Source: an uncultured Bacteroidia bacterium (GTDB lineage: Bacteria; Bacteroidota; Bacteroidia; Bacteroidales; Prolixibacteraceae). From it: DNA of 64,000 nt. Position 1 is the first letter of the stretch. Every line of letters starts with the position of its first letter. Both the position numbers and the translations under genes were made by a program. Positions 42,095-51,536 of the stretch are shown here, piece by piece. The notes beneath the pieces were generated by a model. That model saw only the letters and a program-made list of their open reading frames with translations. It made no database searches and was not told the origin of the DNA. The stretch lies in the NCBI GenBank assembly GCA_903907075.1, contig CAIVMQ010000029.1, positions 62,001 through 126,000 of the forward strand, read 5' to 3'.

Positions 42095-42637
42095 ATGGCT
42101 GAATCAAAAATTGATTTTTCATTTGAGAACCTCCATTTCTCGTGTGAAGGCGATAAGGATTGGGTTGAAAATCAACTAAATCAGGTTCTTAATCGAATTC
42201 CAGGACTTAACAATCAGGAGTTCATTTCAAAGTTAGAGAAGGGAACTCTGAATTCCGGTAAAGATACAATTAGTAAGATTCCGGTAAAGGGTAGAAAAGA
42301 AAATCTTAGAAACAACAAAAAACGGAAGCTGCCTATTGCTCCAATAGTCGCTGATTCCTATGGAAATCCACTAATTGAATTTCTACGAGAAAAGAATGCG
42401 GAGAAGAATCAAGTTAAAAAATTCCTAGCAACTGCGGTCTATCTTCATTCTCAAGGAATAGAAAAATTCTCCACGCCAATGGTGTCTAAGTCTTTAAAGA
42501 CGAGTCGAATACAAAAACTCATAAATGCGAGTGACTGTCTAAATAAGAACGAGAAAAAGGGATTCTGTATAAAGAATGAGAAAGAATTTATTTTAACTGA
42601 TGCCGGAGTGCGTTCTATTATTGGGAGTCTAAGCTAA
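42095..42637 (+). CDS. hypothetical protein: short N-terminal domain, basic linker, putative C-terminal winged helix
   Basis: FENLHFSCEGDKDWVENQLNQVLNRIPGL, KGRKENLRNNKKRKLP, then TPMVSKSLKTSRIQKLINASDCLNKNEKKGFCIKNEKEFILTDAG. Confidence 0.6.
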   Translation: MAESKIDFSFENLHFSCEGDKDWVENQLNQVLNRIPGLNNQEFISKLEKGTLNSGKDTISKIPVKGRKENLRNNKKRKLPIAPIVADSYGNPLIEFLREKNAEKNQVKKFLATAVYLHSQGIEKFSTPMVSKSLKTSRIQKLINASDCLNKNEKKGFCIKNEKEFILTDAGVRSIIGSLS

Positions 42638-42649
42638 TATCAGATAGTA

Positions 42650-42716
42650 AAAGGAACTAGTTTTCTAATTTCTAGTCTAGTTTAGATAGAATATAAATTA
42701 GAAAACTAGTTCCTTT
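42650..42716. terminator. 22-bp perfect inverted repeat between convergent genes, probable bidirectional terminator
   Basis: AAAGGAACTAGTTTTCTAATTT (42650-42671) / AAATTAGAAAACTAGTTCCTTT (42695-42716), 23-nt loop. Confidence 0.7.
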
Positions 42717-42725
42717 ACTTATTCT

Positions 42726-45170
42726 TTAAAATCCAACAGTTATACTTATTATAAAATTTGTTCCTGCCTGAGGGAAATAACCATCCATTTTGTTGCGCTT
42801 TCCATTATACAAATAAGAATAGACCCACGCATTGCTTTCGTACTTCCTATCGAAAATATTATTAACCAGCATTCTAATATTCAGATTCTTAAAGAGCCTT
42901 TGCGTACAACTATAATCAAATTTTAGATTACTAACCACGTATGGATTAAGTTTCCTATCGTTATTGGCTGTATTATCCACAAACTGCTTTCCTACGTAAT
43001 TAGAGAGCAAACTAATCTCAAAGGGTTTACATGGCTTAAATGAAAGAATGCTGCTCGCAGTAAGATTCGGAGAAAAAGCCAGGTCTGTCTTCCCAATTTT
43101 GCTCTCTTTTAACCCCCCATTATCCCAATCCTCAACATATTCGGTAAAAGCCTCGATTTTATTTGAGCTGATTGTTGTGTTAATATTCCATTTAAAAAAT
43201 TTCAAGAAACTGATCGCTCCTATTAATTCAATTCCTTGTCGGTAACTCTTATCAACATTAGTCATAATTGGAGCTCCGACACTGTTTATTTGTCCCGTAT
43301 GAACTAACTGATTATTGTAATGCATATAATAGAGGTTGGTTCCCAACATTATTTCTGACCTGTTATACTTGTATCCGAACTCTACATCATTTAAAGTTTC
43401 GAAGGTGGGCTGTTTCCCTTGTGGATCAACATCTACAAAGTTTGACCTGTTAGGTTCACGATTCGCTCTACTATAACTAAGATAAGCTTCGCGATGAGCT
43501 TCAGGCGAGTAAACCAGACCAAACTTGGGATTAAGAAAATTATAATTATGTTGCTGAGAAACATCTCTAAACTTCTCATCAAATCCCCCAATTTCATAAT
43601 TAATAGAACGCGTTTGCAAGTCTGCAGAACCAGTTAAAACCTCATTAATCAGAAGTGTATATCTGGCATAGAGATTAAAATCCTTCTTCACCCCTGTTCC
43701 TCGATACCATTCATAATCAGGGATTGCATCACCGGCATTTTTTGCCCAAATCACTCGTCCAAAGTGGTTTCCATCATATCTGTTTGCACCTCCCCCGAGG
43801 GTCAGTGCATGGCCCTCTTTTTTATAACTCAATGAAAATATAGTTCCATAGAAATTATTGTCTAGCCATTTACGGGTGATCATATCGGTCAATTCAACAG
43901 CAGCTCCATTAACAAAAGGAGTGGATAACTGATAATCTCCATAATTTTGATCATTCTCATACTCTTCGTAATATCCTCTTCCATAGACATAAAATGCCGA
44001 TGCGTTTAAGTTTAGATACGGATTAAACTTATGAGAGAACTGAAGTTGGTAGTTATCTTGCTGATAATGATCGACCTGATTTTTATACGTATATAGATTA
44101 TAGGTTCGGCTATTTGAATTGAGCATATTTTGGGTCTGTTCATGAGAATATAGCCCATCCGATTCATACTGGTTCATCCCGTCAATGTCGTTATTCAATC
44201 TTACGGAAGGGATGCCATTCCATGACTGATAAGTCTGTTCAAAGCCTGAGAAGATAGTTGCCTTTAGAATCGTTTTTGGGGTAAAATATCCACCAGAGAC
44301 AAAGAAGGATTTTAAATCGGCTGAGGCACGGTCAATAAATCCGGCTGAATTAATCTTCGACATCGAAACGTCCATTGCAAACTTCCCATCCATAAGTCCG
44401 GTACTTGCGGTTAGGTTATTACGAAAGGTCTGAAACGAGCCTACTGATGAGCTGCAACTTGCTTTTGCTTCGCGATTCAGTTTACTGGTTTGCAGATCAA
44501 TAGAGGCACCGAATGCACTTGCTCCATTTGTAGAATTCCCCACCCCTCTTTGAACCTGTATATTTTCTGTGGAGGCTGCGATATCAGGAATATCGACAAA
44601 ATAGGTGCTTTGGGATTCCGCATCTGACATAGGAATGCCATTTATTGTCACATTAATACGCGTAGGATCACTTCCGCGGATTCTGAAATTGGAATAGCCC
44701 ACCCCATTTCCTGCATCCGAAGTAGCAATAAAGGATGGAGTATAAGAGAGTAAAATAGGAATATCTTGCCCCTGATTAGCTGCCTGAATCTCATCTCTAC
44801 CAATATTTGTATAGGCAAATGGCGAATTATCTCCGGCACGGGCAGCCGATACCAAAACTTCCTCCGTGAGAATTGAAAAAGGTTCTAAAATAATCTCAAC
44901 CTGGGTAGAACGCTTTAATGATAGCTCCTGAATATAATTTTTATACCCAAGAAAAGTTACAGCGAGCTTATAATCTCCTGCAGGAATGTCCTCGAACCTA
45001 AATTCCCCCTTACTATTCGCAGTTGTCCTGGTAACGTTGTTCCCCAACATAAGGTTTGCACCACTGAGCAGCTCACCTTGTGAGTTTTTTACTATGCCGC
45101 TTATTGATAATTGCCCGAATACCATCGCGGCAATAAGCTGCAAGGAGAGGAATAATCCAAATCGTTTCAT
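42726..45170 (-). CDS. TonB-dependent receptor (probable thiamin/TPP-precursor outer membrane transporter); start revised to MKRFGLF at 45170
   Basis: Carboxypeptidase-like N-terminal domain, plug VLVSAARAGDNSPFAYTNIGRDEI...VGYSNFRIRGSDPTRINVTINGIPMSD, beta-barrel; TPP riboswitches upstream. Confidence 0.93.
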   Translation of the reverse strand: MKRFGLFLSLQLIAAMVFGQLSISGIVKNSQGELLSGANLMLGNNVTRTTANSKGEFRFEDIPAGDYKLAVTFLGYKNYIQELSLKRSTQVEIILEPFSILTEEVLVSAARAGDNSPFAYTNIGRDEIQAANQGQDIPILLSYTPSFIATSDAGNGVGYSNFRIRGSDPTRINVTINGIPMSDAESQSTYFVDIPDIAASTENIQVQRGVGNSTNGASAFGASIDLQTSKLNREAKASCSSSVGSFQTFRNNLTASTGLMDGKFAMDVSMSKINSAGFIDRASADLKSFFVSGGYFTPKTILKATIFSGFEQTYQSWNGIPSVRLNNDIDGMNQYESDGLYSHEQTQNMLNSNSRTYNLYTYKNQVDHYQQDNYQLQFSHKFNPYLNLNASAFYVYGRGYYEEYENDQNYGDYQLSTPFVNGAAVELTDMITRKWLDNNFYGTIFSLSYKKEGHALTLGGGANRYDGNHFGRVIWAKNAGDAIPDYEWYRGTGVKKDFNLYARYTLLINEVLTGSADLQTRSINYEIGGFDEKFRDVSQQHNYNFLNPKFGLVYSPEAHREAYLSYSRANREPNRSNFVDVDPQGKQPTFETLNDVEFGYKYNRSEIMLGTNLYYMHYNNQLVHTGQINSVGAPIMTNVDKSYRQGIELIGAISFLKFFKWNINTTISSNKIEAFTEYVEDWDNGGLKESKIGKTDLAFSPNLTASSILSFKPCKPFEISLLSNYVGKQFVDNTANNDRKLNPYVVSNLKFDYSCTQRLFKNLNIRMLVNNIFDRKYESNAWVYSYLYNGKRNKMDGYFPQAGTNFIISITVGF

Positions 45171-45223
45171 TAAATCGTACTTAAATTGGTTAAAAGACAA
45201 CCAATGAGGAGGTGATTTTCCAT

Positions 45224-45299
45224 TCGCCATCCCTACACCGGCATTATCCGGATCAGGTTCGGTGGGTGTGATCTCAGCCCGTATTTTAAGGCACCCCAT
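45224..45299 (-). promoter_or_regulatory. TPP riboswitch (THI element), proximal aptamer
   Basis: Reverse strand GGGGTGCCTTAAAATACGGGCTGAGATCACACCCACCGAACCTGATCCGGATAATGCCGGTGTAGGGATGG matches the THI consensus. Confidence 0.95.
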
Positions 45300-45399
45300 T
45301 GCGTAATTAATTAATAATCAATCTAAACAGAACAATTAAGCCCATTTAAAAATAATTTTAAAATCTCAGAACTGATATAAAACGGTATGATTTTTCACT

Positions 45400-45469
45400 T
45401 TCCCTTTCCGGCATTATCCGGACAGGTTCAATGGGTTTGATCTCAGCCCGTATTATTAAGGCACCCCTG
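45400..45469 (-). promoter_or_regulatory. TPP riboswitch (THI element), distal aptamer
   Basis: Reverse strand AGGGGTGCCTTAATAATACGGGCTGAGATCAAACCCATTGAACCTGTCCGGATAATGCCGGAAAGGGAAAG. Confidence 0.93.
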
Positions 45470-45482
45470 ATATTTTATGTTG

Positions 45483-45490
45483 CAAAGTTA
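45483..45490 (-). promoter_or_regulatory. -7 box TAACTTTG upstream of both TPP aptamers
   Basis: Reverse complement of CAAAGTTA; about 14 nt upstream of the distal aptamer. Confidence 0.5.
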
Positions 45491-45700
45491 AGTGATAATT
45501 TGGAATTATTACCGTCTGCAAGATTTAATATCTAAATATTATGGCTTTGAGATATTCAACAATTCATGTTGATATACCCTTAAATAATTATAAAAAATAC
45601 GTGCCTATCTTTTCACTGCACTTGAAAAGCACAAGATTGCAATGCTGACGTTATCCGTTTTCTACTATAGGCAAATTGGGCTAATGATCTTATGGAGGAT

Positions 45701-46006
45701 CTATCTTTTTTTAATTTTATGGATATCAATCCACTTAGGGCATTTTATTTTTTGGGATAATTGCCAATCAAGGCTTACGTAAACTGGGAATGTTTCATGT
45801 TCCAAATCGATTTTAGAATCAGAAGGGAGGAGATCAAAATTGTAGGTTTGGTTATCGATCATGATTTGCCAGCCTCCGCAACAGATACACATACGAAGAT
45901 CAGGTCCAGTAATCGTTCCAGTCGACTGATAATGATCACTAATGCCTTTTTTACAGCATAGGAGAATTAGTGAAAATCCGATAACTCCAATTACGCCCGC
46001 TCTCAT
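45701..46006 (-). CDS. small Cys-rich putative lipoprotein of unknown function
   Basis: VIGFSLILLCCKKG lipobox-like; TGPDLRMCICCGGWQIMIDNQTYNF. Confidence 0.6.
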   Translation of the reverse strand: MRAGVIGVIGFSLILLCCKKGISDHYQSTGTITGPDLRMCICCGGWQIMIDNQTYNFDLLPSDSKIDLEHETFPVYVSLDWQLSQKIKCPKWIDIHKIKKR

Positions 46007-46075
46007 AATAAGAGTACTTTAATTTGATTAACCAAAGAATATAAATGATGGTGCCTTTTGATCTTTGCGCAACAG

Positions 46076-47047
46076 CTAAAGCATGATCTCATCTATCTTT
46101 CCGGCCACCTCCAGTCCGGCGTTTCTTCCAGTATCAGCAAACAGTAATCTTTTTTGTTTTTTATCAAACAGGTTAACCTCAATCGTGGAGGTCATGCTCT
46201 CTTCGATTCGTCCGTCCATAAGACCTTGAATTGGAGAGGCCAACTCGGTAACTCTGTCGCGGTGAGCGAGCAATTCGATTTTGAAATTACGATTCTCAAG
46301 CACTATTTCTACCCGATTCTCGTCGATAAATGATTTTCGGAGTTTGGAGCCATTATAGGTGGTAAACTTATATAATGTATCATGAATCCAAAGTCCTGCG
46401 ATAAAGCCCACAAAGGATTTAGTAATCCATGGGATTTTGGCAACTGAAGCTTTCACCGAGATTCCCGGCACGGAGAAGTGATTAGTTTGCATCCAGGTAT
46501 AGGCACTAGGGAATGAGTGGCCCCAATCTTTCTCAATATATCCCCTTCCCTGATCAAAATTAATTTGCTCACCATTAATTTCCAATTGCCCAACAATTGA
46601 ATGATCCATACTTACAATACCATGGTAGCACTCCATAAATGGGACGAACGAATAGGGGCCCATAATACCGGGTGAATACCAATGTTTTGGCCACCGGACG
46701 GCATCTAAGAAGCGCAATTCTCCCTTAATATCTGGTAATTGCAATGACATTCGATGTTCAGAGAAAAAATTTGGTCCTATATTCAGGTTGAAGATTCCGG
46801 GAGTTGGTATAAATTCTTTTTCTGTAAAAGTATGATTTACTGAGGTTTGTTTTTTCCCGTCCAGCACCTGAATAAATGGTTTCTTACGACCATTATCATC
46901 GATAGCTATACCGGGGATAAAAGCAAAAGCTTTGGTCTGCTCGGCATTTACAATTTTAAAATACCAACCTTCGAAATATTTGCGCCTTCTTCCCCACCCC
47001 TGAAACTGTTCAGGGTTAAAGAAGGCGTTAATTTTGGTCCCAATCAT
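46076..47047 (-). CDS. tocopherol cyclase-like family protein; start probably MIGTKINAFFNPEQFQGW at 47047
   Basis: FNPEQFQGWGRRRKYFEGWYFKIVNAEQTKAFAFIPGIAI; GYIEKDWGHSFPSAYTWMQTNHF. Confidence 0.85.
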   Translation of the reverse strand: MIGTKINAFFNPEQFQGWGRRRKYFEGWYFKIVNAEQTKAFAFIPGIAIDDNGRKKPFIQVLDGKKQTSVNHTFTEKEFIPTPGIFNLNIGPNFFSEHRMSLQLPDIKGELRFLDAVRWPKHWYSPGIMGPYSFVPFMECYHGIVSMDHSIVGQLEINGEQINFDQGRGYIEKDWGHSFPSAYTWMQTNHFSVPGISVKASVAKIPWITKSFVGFIAGLWIHDTLYKFTTYNGSKLRKSFIDENRVEIVLENRNFKIELLAHRDRVTELASPIQGLMDGRIEESMTSTIEVNLFDKKQKRLLFADTGRNAGLEVAGKIDEIML

Positions 47048-47213
47048 TGTATAAAAATAATAAAAATATCTGGTAGCAGAGGTGGTAAGCCTATTGATTC
47101 TCATTCCCTTGAAATTTAAAATAGCAATTAAGAAAAATAGGGTCCTAATTTATTTCGTTAAAAGTTAAGTCATTTCCTGACTCTTATTAACTTTGGAAAA
47201 ATAAACTACTGGA

Positions 47214-47837
47214 ATGTCTATCGATAATTTCCCATCAAAACTACTTGAAAACGCTGTAAATGAGTTTTCTAAACTCCCCGGCATAGGAAAGAAAACGGCT
47301 TTAAGGCTTGTGCTTCACTTGCTAAAAAAAGATGTCAATGAGGTTGTTCGGTTTAGCAGAGCCATAACTCAATTGCGCGAGGAGGTTAAGCATTGCCGTA
47401 TTTGTAGGAATATTTCGGACCATGACATCTGTAATATCTGCAGTAATCCGGCACGTGACCACCGGATCGTATGTGTGGTAGAGAATATCCGCGATGTCAT
47501 GTCGATAGAAAATACACAGCAATACCGTGGTGTCTATCATGTCTTAGGAGGCATAATCTCCCCAATGGATGGGATTGGCCCCGCAGATCTCGAGATAGAA
47601 TCCTTATTGGGACGAGTAGAGAAAGGTGAGGCCGACGAAATTATTTTCGCCTTAAGCACCACAATGGAAGGAGACAGCACTAATTTCTTTATCTTTAAAA
47701 AACTAACAGGAAGTCCGGTCAAGATTACCACCCTTGCGCGCGGTGTCTCTATTGGAGATGAAATTGAATATACTGATGAGATAACACTGGGGCGATCAAT
47801 CGTAAACAGAATGCTTTTCGAAAATTTTATGGGATAG
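47214..47837 (+). CDS. recR: recombination mediator RecR
   Basis: [70 protein letters not shown]. Confidence 0.97.
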   Translation: MSIDNFPSKLLENAVNEFSKLPGIGKKTALRLVLHLLKKDVNEVVRFSRAITQLREEVKHCRICRNISDHDICNICSNPARDHRIVCVVENIRDVMSIENTQQYRGVYHVLGGIISPMDGIGPADLEIESLLGRVEKGEADEIIFALSTTMEGDSTNFFIFKKLTGSPVKITTLARGVSIGDEIEYTDEITLGRSIVNRMLFENFMG

Positions 47838-47841
47838 CGCG

Positions 47842-48378
47842 ATGACGAAATACCTTTCAAATGAATTAATCACGCTGCGGGCAATTGAGCCTGAAGATAT
47901 TGACTTGCTCTATGCCTGGGAAAACGATCCTGAACTTTGGGAGGTTAGTCATACCTTGGTCCCCTATTCCAAATATATTCTCGCATTATATATCAAAAAT
48001 GCAGATAGAGATATATACGAAACAAAGCAATTAAGGCTTATGATCGATACCCGAGAGGGAAAAACCGTGGGTGCCATCGATCTTTTTGATTTTGAACCCT
48101 ACCATTCGAGAGTCGGAATTGGATTATTGATTCATGCACAAGAAGATCGGTCAAAAGGTTTTGCGTCAGCAGCATTGGAATTAATCGTCGGATATTGCTT
48201 TCAGAAGCTGAATGTGCATCAACTTTACGCAAATATTCAAACAACCAATCAAATCAGTCTCCAGCTCTTTAAAAAGCAGGGATTTAACCCTTGCGGAACA
48301 AAAAAAGATTGGCTTCGAACAGATTCCGGCTGGCAAGACGAAGTTATGCTGCAATTAATTGTGAATGATCAACTGTAA
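47842..48378 (+). CDS. GNAT family N-acetyltransferase
   Basis: ITLRAIEPEDIDLLYAWENDPELW...GFASAALELIVGYCFQKLNVHQLYANIQTTNQISLQLFKKQGF. Confidence 0.92.
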   Translation: MTKYLSNELITLRAIEPEDIDLLYAWENDPELWEVSHTLVPYSKYILALYIKNADRDIYETKQLRLMIDTREGKTVGAIDLFDFEPYHSRVGIGLLIHAQEDRSKGFASAALELIVGYCFQKLNVHQLYANIQTTNQISLQLFKKQGFNPCGTKKDWLRTDSGWQDEVMLQLIVNDQL

Positions 48379-48441
48379 ACAGTCAATACCGAGTCTCACT
48401 AACAATAAAATAAAACTAGCGAATTAACCTAGTCAATAATT

Positions 48442-48894
48442 TCAGTTATCTATCTCGGCATAATCTGGCATTTCGGACAAGAAGGTATAGGTTAACAGCG
48501 TCTGATCAAAGCGGCAGCAGTAATGACTCAATCCATTAGTAACTATCAGATAACTAACTCTTAAATCGAGATTATACCGAGCGATCTGATCAAATACCTG
48601 TTGAGAGATCTTTACATCGGCCGCTTTACATTCGACCACAACAAGGGGTGTTCCGGATCTTGAAAAAAGGACAATATCAGTTCTAAAGTCGTGCTGATTG
48701 ATTCTTAATGAGCGTTCCAATGCCACCAGGGTTGCAGGAAAATGTTTAATCTCGGTAAGATAACGGGCCATATTCTGTCTTACCCACTCCTCGGGTGTAA
48801 GGGTTACCCATTTACGGCGAAAACTATCAAAGATCAGTTTTTTGCCATCATGGTCCTTTAACCGGAAAGAGAAATAGGGGAGATTAAGATCCAT
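48442..48894 (-). CDS. type I restriction HsdR N-terminal-domain protein (HSDR_N_2-like nuclease fold)
   Basis: FDSFRRKWVTLTPEEWVRQNMARYL...FRTDIVLFSRSGTPLVVVECKAADVKISQQVFDQIARYN. Confidence 0.88.
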   Translation of the reverse strand: MDLNLPYFSFRLKDHDGKKLIFDSFRRKWVTLTPEEWVRQNMARYLTEIKHFPATLVALERSLRINQHDFRTDIVLFSRSGTPLVVVECKAADVKISQQVFDQIARYNLDLRVSYLIVTNGLSHYCCRFDQTLLTYTFLSEMPDYAEIDN

Positions 48895-48984
48895 TGTTGA
48901 TATTTATATTGTTCAAAACTAATTTTTATTTTCAATTGAACCAAGAATCTGCAAAATCCGGATAATTTTGCATAAAATACGGAG

Positions 48985-49755
48985 ATGAAAACAAAAGAGG
49001 AGATCGTAAGCAACTGGCTTCCCCGATACACGGGTAGGGAGCTTAATGACTTTACCCCATATATTATTCTCACGAACTTTCAAAATTACGTAGAGAACTT
49101 CGCCGAGAAGTTTAATGTCCCTATTATTGGTGAAGATAAGACCATGCCCAATGCCAGTGCCAACGGAATTACGATTATCAACTTTGGAATGGGGAGTCCA
49201 AATGCCGCAACAATTATGGATCTGTTAAGTGCGATAATGCCTGAAGCTGTTTTGTTCTTAGGCAAATGCGGGGGATTAAAACGGAAGAGTGAACTAGGAA
49301 ATTTAATTTTACCTATTGCAGCCATTCGTAGCGATGGCACCTCGAATGATTACCTCCCTATCGAAGTTCCTGCTCTTCCAGCCTTCAGTCTTCAAAGAGC
49401 TGTCTCTTCAACGATACGCGACCAAGGACTCGACTATTGGACAGGAACTGTTTTTACAACCAACAAACGGGTATGGGAATATGACGAACGTTTTAAAAAA
49501 TATCTAAGTAAGACACGAGCGGTTGCTATAGATATGGAGACTGCGACAATATTTACTGTCGGATTTTACAACCAAATCCCAACAGGTGCTTTATTATTGG
49601 TCTCAGATCAACCGATGATCTCAGCCGGTATAAAAACAACAGAAAGTGATAAAGAGGTAACCCGAAAGTTTGTAATTCAACATCTTGAGATTGGAATCGG
49701 AGCGCTAACAGAGATTATTAATGATGGAAGATCGGTTAAACATCTGAAATTTTAA
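48985..49755 (+). CDS. amn: AMP nucleosidase (short form)
   Basis: GITIINFGMGSPNAATIMDLLSAIMPEAVLFLGKCGGLK; AIDMETATIFTVGFYNQIPTGALLLVSDQPM. Confidence 0.92.
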   Translation: MKTKEEIVSNWLPRYTGRELNDFTPYIILTNFQNYVENFAEKFNVPIIGEDKTMPNASANGITIINFGMGSPNAATIMDLLSAIMPEAVLFLGKCGGLKRKSELGNLILPIAAIRSDGTSNDYLPIEVPALPAFSLQRAVSSTIRDQGLDYWTGTVFTTNKRVWEYDERFKKYLSKTRAVAIDMETATIFTVGFYNQIPTGALLLVSDQPMISAGIKTTESDKEVTRKFVIQHLEIGIGALTEIINDGRSVKHLKF

Positions 49756-49760
49756 GGGAT

Positions 49761-50765
49761 ATGGATTACAATCAGATTATTGACGACCTCAAGAAGAAGA
49801 ATTATTCCCCTGTATATTTTTTAGAGGGAGAAGAGCCGTATTACCTGGACCAAATAAGCCATTTTATCCTTGAAAATGTCCTTACGGAGGAGGAGAAGGG
49901 GTTTAATCAATCGATACTTTATGGAAAAGATCTCTCTATCGATGCGATATTGACTGCAGCCAAAAGATTTCCAATGATGGCTGAACGGCAGGTTGTAGTG
50001 ATCAGAGAGGCGCAGAACATTAAAAATCTGGAGGATTTGGCTACCTATATCGAGAATCCAATGCGTTCGACAGTATTGGTAATCAACCATAAGTATAAAT
50101 CGATTGACAAACGCAAGAGGCTATACAAAGCGCTACATAAAAACGGCGTCTACTTCGAATCTAAGCCTCTTTATGACAGCAATATACCTGGATGGATTAC
50201 CAAATATCTCAAGGAGAAAAATCTTGGTATTGATCCACGAGCAGCGCAAATGATCACAGATTTTGTGGGCAGCGACCTTCAACGAATCGTTAATGAGCTG
50301 GAGAAAGTTATCCTATCAATGGTTCCCGGAACAACGATCCTCCCTGATGACATTGAAAAAAATATTGGAATCAGCAAAGAGTTTAATATGTTTGAGTTTC
50401 AAAAGGCATTAGGGAAAAAGGATATCTTAAAATCAAACCAGATCATCAATTATTTTATAGACAATGAGAAGAATAATCCTCTCCCTGTAATTCTGGGTAT
50501 GCTGGTTGGTTATTTCAGGAAGATATTAATTTACCATGCACTGGAGAACAAATCAGACCGCTCCCAAGTTGCTCAAAAGCTAGGTGTTAATCCTTATTTT
50601 ATGAATGACTATATCGACGCTGCCAGGAACTACAACTTGGATAAAGCGATCCAAATCATCTCGATGATGCGTGAGTATGATTTACGTTCAAAAGGTGCCC
50701 GTGGCGGAAGCACCGAAAACGGGGATCTTTTGCGTGAATTAACATTTAAAATTCTCCATATTTAA
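49761..50765 (+). CDS. holA: DNA polymerase III subunit delta
   Basis: YSPVYFLEGEEPYYLDQISHFILENVL, RFPMMAERQVVVIREAQNIKNLEDL, LQRIVNELEKVIL. Confidence 0.94.
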   Translation: MDYNQIIDDLKKKNYSPVYFLEGEEPYYLDQISHFILENVLTEEEKGFNQSILYGKDLSIDAILTAAKRFPMMAERQVVVIREAQNIKNLEDLATYIENPMRSTVLVINHKYKSIDKRKRLYKALHKNGVYFESKPLYDSNIPGWITKYLKEKNLGIDPRAAQMITDFVGSDLQRIVNELEKVILSMVPGTTILPDDIEKNIGISKEFNMFEFQKALGKKDILKSNQIINYFIDNEKNNPLPVILGMLVGYFRKILIYHALENKSDRSQVAQKLGVNPYFMNDYIDAARNYNLDKAIQIISMMREYDLRSKGARGGSTENGDLLRELTFKILHI

Positions 50766-50776
50766 ACCTATATTTT

Positions 50777-51391
50777 ATGACTTTAGTATTAATTGCATTA
50801 ATAACGCTAATCTCGGCGATTACCTTTTCGCAGGGGGAGATAATGTCTCACCTACAGTTTAATGCGTATAAAATAATTCACCGAAAACAGTACTATCGGA
50901 TGGTTACCCACGCCTTTGTCCATGCCAATTGGGAACACCTGATTGTCAATATGATCGTATTGTATTCATTTGGCAATGCTGTGGAACGATTTTTTGGATT
51001 CTATTTTGGCAATAACGCAGCATCGTATTACCTGATTCTGATCTTTGGTTCGGTGATCTTCTCAACGCTCTATTCGTTGTTGCAGCAAAAAAATAACCCC
51101 TACTACAATGCTGTTGGGGCATCGGGAGCTGTATCGGCAGTACTCTTTACTGCGATCTTCTTTGATCCATGGAATAATATTTACTTCTTTGGAATACTAC
51201 CTATTCCGGGAATTATCTTCGGAGGATTATACCTCTATTATTCATACTATATGAGTACAAAAAAAGCAGATAATATTGGGCATGATGCCCATTTCCTGGG
51301 TGCTATATTTGGATTTGCACTTCCAATAGTGTTAAAACCTGCGTTGCTAATCGGATTTCTTGATTTGCTTCTTGGGCGTATCGCCATGTAA
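50777..51391 (+). CDS. rhomboid family intramembrane serine protease
   Basis: RMVTHAFVHANWEHLIVNMIVLYSFGNAVE, NAVGASGAVSAVLFTAIFF, HDAHFLGAIFGF. Confidence 0.94.
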   Translation: MTLVLIALITLISAITFSQGEIMSHLQFNAYKIIHRKQYYRMVTHAFVHANWEHLIVNMIVLYSFGNAVERFFGFYFGNNAASYYLILIFGSVIFSTLYSLLQQKNNPYYNAVGASGAVSAVLFTAIFFDPWNNIYFFGILPIPGIIFGGLYLYYSYYMSTKKADNIGHDAHFLGAIFGFALPIVLKPALLIGFLDLLLGRIAM

Positions 51392-51536
51392 TTTCAATCT
51401 GCAAATAATCACGGAATAAAACATTAAACGTTTGAATAATTATACATACCAACGTAACAATTTAATTACACCCAATTTGTATGATTACGAAATTCAGCAC
51501 ATTTTATTTGAGCATTAACAACCAATATAATCTCTA

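Noticed and set aside
48442-48894. HsdR-N-like protein considered as a restriction/defence system
   Set aside because: No methylase or specificity partner nearby; the holA/AMP nucleosidase neighbourhood is a common Bacteroidota arrangement for this short protein, so a defence role is not supported.
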